A program made the position numbers and the translations under genes. Positions 56,836 through 64,000 of a stretch of DNA of 64,000 nt are shown here, piece after piece (position 1 is the stretch's first letter; the number at the start of each line of letters is the position of its first letter). The notes under the pieces were generated by a model that saw only the letters and a list, made by a program, of their open reading frames with translations, was not told the DNA's origin and did not search any database. Where the stretch lies: contig BSBK01006354.1 in the NCBI GenBank assembly GCA_027943335.1, forward strand, positions 268,501 through 332,500. Reading direction: 5' to 3'. This stretch comes from Chamaecyparis obtusa (Eukaryota; Streptophyta; Pinopsida; Cupressales; Cupressaceae).

Positions 56836-57320
56836 CTTGAAAATCACTGTGGGACCTGAGCAAAATCACCAAATTCAAAAGTACAAATGAATAGTAAATC
56901 AAGGTTTTTCAACCTATTTAAGCTATTTTGACCTAATTTTAGAGGTGAAGTTTGTCTTAGACCTATATTAACCTATCAAATCAACTAGGGCATATTCTTG
57001 AATCATCGCATATCATCAAGATTTTTCAAAAATGAAAACATATTGGATCCAAATAAATCAAATATTAGTCAAATTTTTCAAATCAAGCAATCAATATGTT
57101 TTATTTCTGAGGGGGCATCAAAGTATCAAATCAAACATCAGTGAATCTGGGGCATCAAATTTTTTGAACTATTATCAGTGGGGCACATATCATATCATTT
57201 TATCAGATCAACATATCAAAAATATTATATCAGAGGCATATCAGTGAATCAACAATCAGGACCTAAAAGCGATCAGGACTAAAAGAATCTTTGAATCAAT
57301 GTTCTTCGCACATCAATTCA

Positions 57321-57330
57321 AAGAGGGGCA
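57321..57330 (+). other. Polypurine tract of the Tat-type element
   Basis: AAGAGGGGCA ends two bases before the 3' LTR start TGTAGACACT; it would prime plus-strand DNA synthesis. Confidence 0.85.
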
Positions 57331-57332
57331 TT

Positions 57333-58226
57333 TGTAGACACTCAAAAATGGGCAAGTGCTTTTAAATCAATAAATTGCAATAATCATCAAAATGCATCAA
57401 ATCATTAAAAATGGACATTTATTAAATCAAATTGGACAAAAATCAATTAAAGCAAAGGAAAAATCAAATAATGATGTTAAATAATTAAATCAAAGCTTAA
57501 AGGGGTGAAAAACACTACATAATTAATTTTAATCAATTAGTTGTATAGTTGTTTAAATCAAAAATCAAAATGAACCTATTACCCTTATATGGCTAAATTT
57601 AATTAATTAATTAAATTTAATAATTCCTAATATCTTTCAACAAAGTTGAGCAACCAATGAGAATTGAGGATAAAAAGACATAAATCACTCAAAAAAGATG
57701 AATCTCAATCACTCATTCTAAAGTTTCAATCTCATCCACTCAATCTTGTCCTTTTGTCCAAAGCTTTGAGACAAACCTTTAAATTGTCCCCCCATTTATG
57801 AACAAAGCAAAGTATTTTACTCAACCAAAGGTAAATCATGATTACTTCACTCCACCCCCTACCCTTGGGAATTTACTATAAGTATGAGGTATTTTGAGAG
57901 CAATTCCCATCTTAGAAATTCATTTGCAAAGCATTGTTATTATAGGCAATTGAAGAGCATTCTAAGAGCATTTAGAGCAATTTGCATATTTTTGTATCAA
58001 TTTGAGCTAGATTAAACATTGTAGAAGCATTATAGCAGCATACATTCTTGTTTTAGAAGTGTCACTAGTGGAGATTGAGCTGAGAGCTTCACTTACCACA
58101 TCTTTCTAGAGAACCATGAGATGCTATAGATCTTAGTTTCAATTTTAATTAAATTTTCATTGTATTTACTTTGAGTTGTTACTAATTTGATCTTAATTTC
58201 ATGAAGGTGATTATCATCATCACACA
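57333..58226 (+). repeat. 3' LTR of the Tat-type element
   Basis: 894 bp, TGTAGACACTCAAAAATGGG to ATCATCATCACACA. Followed at once by the duplicated target ATGAG. Confidence 0.93.
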
Positions 58227-58231
58227 ATGAG

Positions 58232-60289
58232 TTTAGAGACTATTGTCACAAGGATTGCACTTGGATGCTAAGTTGAGAGTTCAACAATCTCATGAAACAT
58301 GGAATGATATTCAGGCATGTGGGTTGCCTATTGTGAAGATCAATCTCCAAATTACAAGTCGGTTCCCCTTAGACATGTCCTAAAACTACTGGAACTTGCT
58401 TGGGAAAAGGGTAGGGATATTGCTTTGAAATGAAACCCATCCTATGAGGTGATGCACCAAACATTCATAGATCTTCTTTCTTTTACAAACTCACAATGTT
58501 TTTCAATAAATAGCCCCTATCCTTTCACAACCTAGTGTTTCATGAGAAATGATTGAATTTAGAGCTTTCTTGAAGGAAAATAAACTATTTTCACAACTTC
58601 AAACTACCAAAATCAGCTAGCACAATCTATGACCTGCATTAATCATGTATCTTCTTGAATCAATACTAATTGAATGAGACAATATCAAAGGATTCTAGAG
58701 TGAAGTACATAAATATCATCAAATCATTCATGCATTACACCACAAGAAGTATTGGGAAGGAGAACTGTTGCGTTTCCATAAAACATCTGTTGTTACAAGT
58801 AAGAAAAATCTGAGTTACAATGGCTTCTTCTTCTTGTGTACAAGAAGCCAAGAAGGAAGAACTAGATATAAAAGAGAAACAAGAAAGCCTTATAAAAAGA
58901 TAGACCTAAACCGAACTTAAAAATGAATCGAAGAGAACTAGACTTGAACTAGATGTAGCTCCCTAGAAAAGTGCACGAACTAAAGCTCCATCTTTGATTT
59001 CTCCTTCAAGATGCATGAAAGATCTTCTTGGGTCAAGAAAAAGAAAAAGAATCCCCAAAAAGGGGTTAAAACTAAAGGAGACCTCTTGATTATGCTCTCA
59101 AAACAACCCCTGACTGAAGCTTAACCCATGGGGTGTTTTAACAGGATGTCGAATTTCTATTAACCCCTCAAAAATACCTTTTTTCAACCCTTAATTTATG
59201 TATACAACATCTGATGATGTCCTTCACTAATTGCATCTTTCATATGCATTATAATAGTCACTTTTCATTTACATTTAGAACATATATGTTCCTTGTATCA
59301 TGCTTATTCATCTCAATTTTAAGCATGCTATATCAATGTTCTTAAAGAAAAAAGTTTGTTACCATTTTGTGCAAACATATCCTCACTATTTTGAAAGACT
59401 ACCTCTTTTCCTTAATGAACGCCCTCATGCTCCTTAACATTTCTATTGATCTTCTTTTGCACTGTATTTTTCCTTATACTCTTCCACTGTCATATTTGTG
59501 CCCTTGAAAGCCATTGCTCTATTTTTTATGTATTGTAATAATGTTACATTCTGATTGCTTTGACCTTGCACTGAATGGGCCTGATCCTGATCTATATTGT
59601 TGTTGTTGAGCCTTGTTTTTACATGATGTAACAATAGAGATATGAGATTCAAATCCCTCTCTTGAAAGATTGACGAAGTCAAGCCAAAGGTTTTCTATGG
59701 TCAGGTTACAACCACACTAAAACTCAATTGAAGATAATATGATTTCACAAGGAGGTCTTTGCTAGTTCAAAAATGTTTGAAGCTTTGAAACAATGATTTT
59801 GATAACCTTTTTTATTTTATTTTCTGATTTTAGAAAGCTAACACGTGCATGCAATTACAATTCCAATCTAATTTAACCCCTATGATGAAACTAAAATCTA
59901 ACCTTGATTTTCCAAAAAATGTCAAAAGGTGAGAGTAAGTAGAAGTTAAGCATATTATTGAAAGAAAATTCTAACAGACATCAACCACAACAAATTTAAC
60001 TTGCATATCGAATAATGGATTAGATTGAGAAAATCCATAGTAACAGGAAATAAATAACTCACAAATCATATCATGCAGACCTAATCATCAAAGGAATTTT
60101 GAAAATTAAATATATCTCATAATTCATTACAATTACAAAGCCATACCAGACATGCGCACACGTAAGAAAAAAATATTCTTCAAGCACAAACAATAATATC
60201 TTCACCATTAATTCACCACCACAAGTAAAATAAACCACAACTAACACCAATGACTTGAATCACGAGAAATTTCACAGAAGAACATGTTG
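58232..60289 (-). other. Presumed remainder of the interrupted copia element; no intact gene
   Basis: By position this should hold the 5' part of the copia gag, primer site and LTR that the Tat element split. On the minus strand the first part translates in pieces (MPEYHSMFHEIVEL, then SAILVTIVSKL running into the target site), but no clear Gag domain, primer site or LTR was found. A frame at 59,443-59,682 (minus, LSLLLHHVKTRLNNNN-like, Gln-rich) has no recognised domain. Confidence 0.35.
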
Positions 60290-62413
60290 AATTACAGAGA
60301 GAGGGGGGGGGGGGTGAATCAGTAATCCTGATCACAAAAACTTTAAAATACTTTTCTCTGAATTATTCGGTAACTACTCAGTAGAAACACATCTCTCTAT
60401 TTACTGACAACAATAAATAAATTATATCAACTAGTAAATCATTCACACAAATCATTCACAATGTATAACACATATATTTAATGTGGAAACCTAGTTTTTG
60501 GAAAAACCACTGTGGGAATTGTCACTCACTAAGAAATATACTCTTCTAAAGTACGCCCGATTAAGAGCCAATCTGGTTAAAGATTAGAAAAAACACTGTT
60601 AGGTGTGACCCGATTAAGGGATTAACCTTAGATCTGTTAGGATCTTCACCATGTTAGGAGTGGCCTTGTTAGAGGGCTTTGAACACTCTTTTATAATGTA
60701 ACCTTTCTCAAAGATTTACAACAAGACGGTTAAGTCCACTTCGTTAAGAGATTTGACTATTACAAATGCTAGTAAGCAATAGTAATAAAAATGACCTGTA
60801 GATGTGCAACTATCTTTGCTCAATCAGATCCTTGTGCGCTCTTCAATCTTCACTTCAATTCTTCATCTTCCACTGGCATCAACACTTCATCAAATCACTG
60901 TTTTCCTGCTCAGAATCTCACTGTTCATTCTCCTCCAATAGTTGGTAACCCTTCAACTATTCAATTTTCCAACTTATTGTCCATAAAAGATCATCCTTTA
61001 TATAGACAATTTTTGCCTCTTGATCTCCTCTATTACATTTTCCTCTAGTCAATCTTGATCATTCAATTCATTATTCATTGGATCTGGATATCAGTAACAC
61101 GTTTCCTTTTCACCTAGGAACTTGAACTTTTCTTGAAACTTGTTCTACTTCTATTTTCCACTTAGATCTAGCCATAGATGTTCATCTTGAATTTTCATAA
61201 CCATAGATCTCTAGTAATTAACTTTCCTCATCATCATCATGATCCAACTCATCATAGATAATAATTAAATATAGATTTCATCCACGTTTAATACCTTTTC
61301 CTTGCTCGACATTCTTCACTTAGAATTTTGGTTACATCGCTCGGTGCCTAAACCTGTCCGCTTTACTGAGTGGCCAACATTTTACCTTTACCTTACCGAG
61401 TGACATTTCCATCTCAGTAGCCAAAACAACTTTACTTACCAAGTTGTCAAAACTTTATCGCCATACTTTACAGACTTAACATACTCATATGTTAGGTAGA
61501 AAATAACTATATCAACATAATCAAATCATTGTCTGATCTATATCAGTTTCCCATTTAAGCTCTACAACTACTCGACTTCTCATTTCCTCTTCTCCTTAAC
61601 TCATTCATGTTATATCATTACTGAATGATATGGAAACATAATATAAATCAGAAATCAATTGATTGACATCAATGAAAAGACTATAACTGATCTAATCTTT
61701 CTACTATCATCATGTATACCTTTGATATTGGTCAGTCTTCATCATCAACATCATTATCAGTTAAGATAACAGAACATACATTTGGCTCTTGAACATGAAA
61801 ATAAATTTCCAAATTCACAAAGATAGAAGATCAACACACCACGATTGCAATGCCAAATGTAAAATGTATTCTATTGCAAAAATTTTGACCCTTATTACAA
61901 TACCAATATGTGTTTATATAGTTTTTACAATGCAAAAATGTGAAACCTGTAACTAGGGTTTTTGGGCATATATTTTGGGCGTAATAAAATTAGAACTGAA
62001 CTTTAACTCAAGAAAACTACTCCTAACTTATACTATAACATGCTAACTTCAATTCCTAACTATTACAATGCATAAAAGTTAGATTTTCAAAGCCAAAATG
62101 TACCCTAAAAATCTAGAATGAAGTGAAGTTTGACTGTCTTTTTTCAAAAATGCCTCCAATTAGTTTTCTTGCCGATTTCAATGCATGAAAATGCATGACC
62201 GAACTGTTGTTGATGTATGTAAATGATGCAAAACATTGTAAACATAAAGAATGAGCTTTCCAATGCATATCGACCCCTGAAAATTTTGATTTTCATGCAA
62301 AAACATGATTTCCAAATTTTTGTACTTTTTCTTTCCTTTTCTTTTCAGGTTGTGGCTGAGACTTTAGAATTATTGAATGAATAAATCTAAAAGAATAAAT
62401 GAATAAAATAATA
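60290..62413. other. No gene seen; G-run and decayed repeat DNA
   Basis: A GAGAGA run leads into 13 G (60,298-60,315), then GTGAATCAGTAAT, a pattern frequent at ends of some plant repeats. Downstream GTTAGG/ACCCGATTAAG words recur to 60,760. No gene supported. Confidence 0.4.
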
Positions 62414-64000
62414 TTAACATTGCAGTAGAATGTTGCGGCGAGCTTGGCAAAAATTCTCAATGATGAAATCCACTTCTTCAAAATTTGGAAGTTTCATGAA
62501 CTCTAAATGAGTTTACTAATTTTTCTAGAAGATTCTCAATTATGTCCCAACCTTTTTAATTTCTTTGACATCCTCCATGATCTCAATCATATCTTGCCTT
62601 GCATCATACATCCATTGTACTTCTTTGGTATTTATGCTCACAAAGATTCCATAGAATTGTTGAATGATGTTATTGGTGCTATATCTTTTCTCTTTATTCT
62701 CATCTTGATAGAGCTCACAATCAAGAGAATCGAAGAACTCTTCCACTTGTCGCACCCAAGGCATTACTATTTCTCTTCTAGCCTATATTAGCTCATGCCT
62801 TTTGTTGCATTCTATCACTAAGAACTTGATGGCTCAGATCCAACTATCTATCTTACCAATCTCCCCAAGATAGACCACTCCTGCCTCTATCAAGACATTT
62901 GCCCCCTTCTTTCTCATTTTCTTCAAATCCAATAGAATGTTTCCCCAAATTTCTACATTTCTCTCTCTATATTGCCTTCACTTTTTGAAATCAAGTATAG
63001 GAGATGAGTAACTTCATTCATGATTGTGTAGAAATGAGTTAGGACCAACTGAATTATTTCATTACCAAAATCCTCTAACTTCTCCCTCCAATCAACACAA
63101 GCCTTGAAAAATGGGTTAGTTTGTTCAACGACTTCTCTTTTCTACAACGCTGCCTACAATGCTGTCTCTAGGTTATTTTGGTTAGTGGGACCAACCAATT
63201 GAGAAATGTAGTCTTTTAAGACTTTATTCTATTCCTATAGATTATTTATCTCTTTCTCATCCTAGTGCATAGGTTTTTACAATGAAGTTACATCCAATGC
63301 CACTAGAACCTTACTACCTTCCCTTGTAGGCACCCCAAGATCTACTTCTTCCATTACAAAATCATCTAGTGTTACCTCTTGAATAGTTTTAGCCCGAGGT
63401 AGGATGGTAACCTATGCCTTTCAATCTCCTCTCATATCTTGAGTCACATAGGATATACTTTGTGCCTCCCTAGATGACTCCCCTTGGTGGAATGCTAGAC
63501 TGATTTGGGATAGGTCGGAAGCACCATCTCAGTATATGTTCTTTTCTGAGGTTGAATTACCCTTGCAAGCCACGTAGGTTTGGTACTTGTAGATAGAGGT
63601 TCATAAGGTGCCATTTGTAAAACTAATGTCCCCTCTTCTCTTCCTCTTTCTTCTTTTTCTTCTTCCATCTTCTCTTGTTCCAGAGTAGCCTCTCTATGCT
63701 TTAAAGATGAAGGAGAACCAAGTTCATCTACTTGTTGCTCCTCAACCTATTTTGGCCTTTGTTCATCAATTTGTTCTGAGTCATTTCTCTTGGGCCCCTC
63801 ATTTTGTCCCTTATTTGTTTCTACCTCCCCTTGTGCACATGTTTCTACCTATGTATCCATATTCTTTGGTGACAAATTTCCTTGGTCTCCTCCCTCTTTC
63901 CCCATTTGTATATTTGGAGGTACCTCTTTTTGGACCTCTAGTGAAATCAAGATTTCAACTTCAAGGGGGACCTCTATTTGTAAGAAAGGTTGAACCTGAA
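62414..64000 (-). pseudogene. Unrecognised Gln/Glu-rich coiled-coil reading frame, broken, runs off the window
   Basis: The minus strand from the window edge reads almost continuously: FLQIEVPLEVEILISLEVQ, an acidic Glu/Lys region (LEQEKMEEEKEERGREEG near 63,650), LQMAPYEPLS, then TYTEMVLPTYPKS. After a shift near 63,490 it continues QEVTLDDFVMEEVDLGVPT, VLKDYISQLVGP, FFKACVDWREKLEDFGNEII, PWVRQVEEFFDSLDCELYQD and PNFEEVDFIIENFCQARRN, ending TAA at 62,414-62,416. The in-frame stops are mostly TAG at positions where Gln would extend a heptad pattern. At least two frameshifts (about 63,490 and 62,535). More than 500 codons, so not chance. I do not recognise the family; a transposon-encoded accessory protein is most likely. 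Confidence 0.6.

Larger units (their letters stand above)
41604..58226 (+). mobile_element. Tat-type Ty3/gypsy retrotransposon with antisense plant mobile domain unit
   Basis: 16.6 kb between perfect 5-bp duplications ATGAG (41,599-41,603 and 58,227-58,231). LTRs are 881 and 894 bp. The order is 5' LTR, primer site, long leader, Gag, protease, G-patch, acidic linker, reverse transcriptase, RNase H, second RNase H, integrase, purine-rich spacer, antisense unit, polypurine tract, 3' LTR. The absence of a chromodomain, the second RNase H before integrase, and the long 3' region with an extra frame are features of the Tat (Ogre/Retand/Grande-like) lineage. The sense frames carry several stops and frameshifts. 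The LTRs differ by roughly two dozen changes, so the insertion is fairly young. Confidence 0.93.

Noticed and set aside
58800..58860. Hairpin around CTTCTTG-TGTA-CAAGAAG
   Set aside because: The perfect stem is only about seven bases, within CTT-rich sequence where such matches are expected by chance.
1..64000. CRISPR arrays, bacterial operons, tRNA or rRNA genes
   Set aside because: None seen: repeats are diverged transposon-type arrays, introns and LTR elements show eukaryotic nuclear DNA, and no cloverleaf or rRNA motif was recognised by eye.

Overview
This window looks like repeat-dense nuclear DNA from a seed plant with a large genome. A gymnosperm is a reasonable guess, because there is one host gene in 64 kb among nested and decayed retroelements, but I cannot name the species from the sequence. 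The only convincing host gene is the 3' part of a plus-strand gene at 18,448-20,307. It has four exons with clean GT-AG introns and encodes a protein with two BTB/POZ domains, closest to the plant ankyrin-plus-double-BTB family (Arabidopsis At2g04740 type). Its N-terminal exons were not found.

Most of the rest is transposable elements, and several can be delimited exactly by target-site duplications (TSDs). From left to right: a nonautonomous hAT-like element at 4,785-6,286; a broken Ty1/copia pol at about 6,900-7,690; a second hAT-like element at 7,804-8,431; a solo LTR at 10,225-11,174 with two strong hairpins; a young, internally deleted copia element at 12,799-14,275 that keeps only the start of gag; a minus-strand LTR plus primer-binding site at 16,807-17,509; a third hAT-like element at 17,819-18,224 in the presumed intron just upstream of the BTB exon; two more hAT-like elements at 28,007-28,449 and 29,332-30,217; and a complete but dead Ty3/gypsy chromovirus at 31,468-38,597. 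The 3' LTR of the chromovirus carries a 461-bp inverted-repeat element.

The most interesting object is a 16.6-kb Ty3/gypsy element of the Tat type at 41,604-58,226, with 881/894-bp LTRs and TSD ATGAG. It sits inside the gag region of a minus-strand copia element whose integrase is at about 39,960-40,600. Its sense strand encodes Gag, a protease, a G-patch domain, reverse transcriptase, a degenerate first RNase H, a second RNase H that keeps its catalytic residues, and an integrase. Between pol and the 3' LTR an antisense unit (54,203-56,835, minus) encodes a plant mobile domain (MAIN-like) protein with a plausible first exon and an intron. Clusters of a short TCRCGCCT-like motif lie in the 5' leader of the sense unit and, reversed, in the leader/intron of the antisense unit.

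The right edge (62,414 to the window end, minus) holds a long, unrecognised, glutamine- and glutamate-rich reading frame with coiled-coil character, broken by point stops and a few frameshifts. The remaining stretches hold tandem repeats, microsatellites and decayed repeat DNA with no gene I can support.
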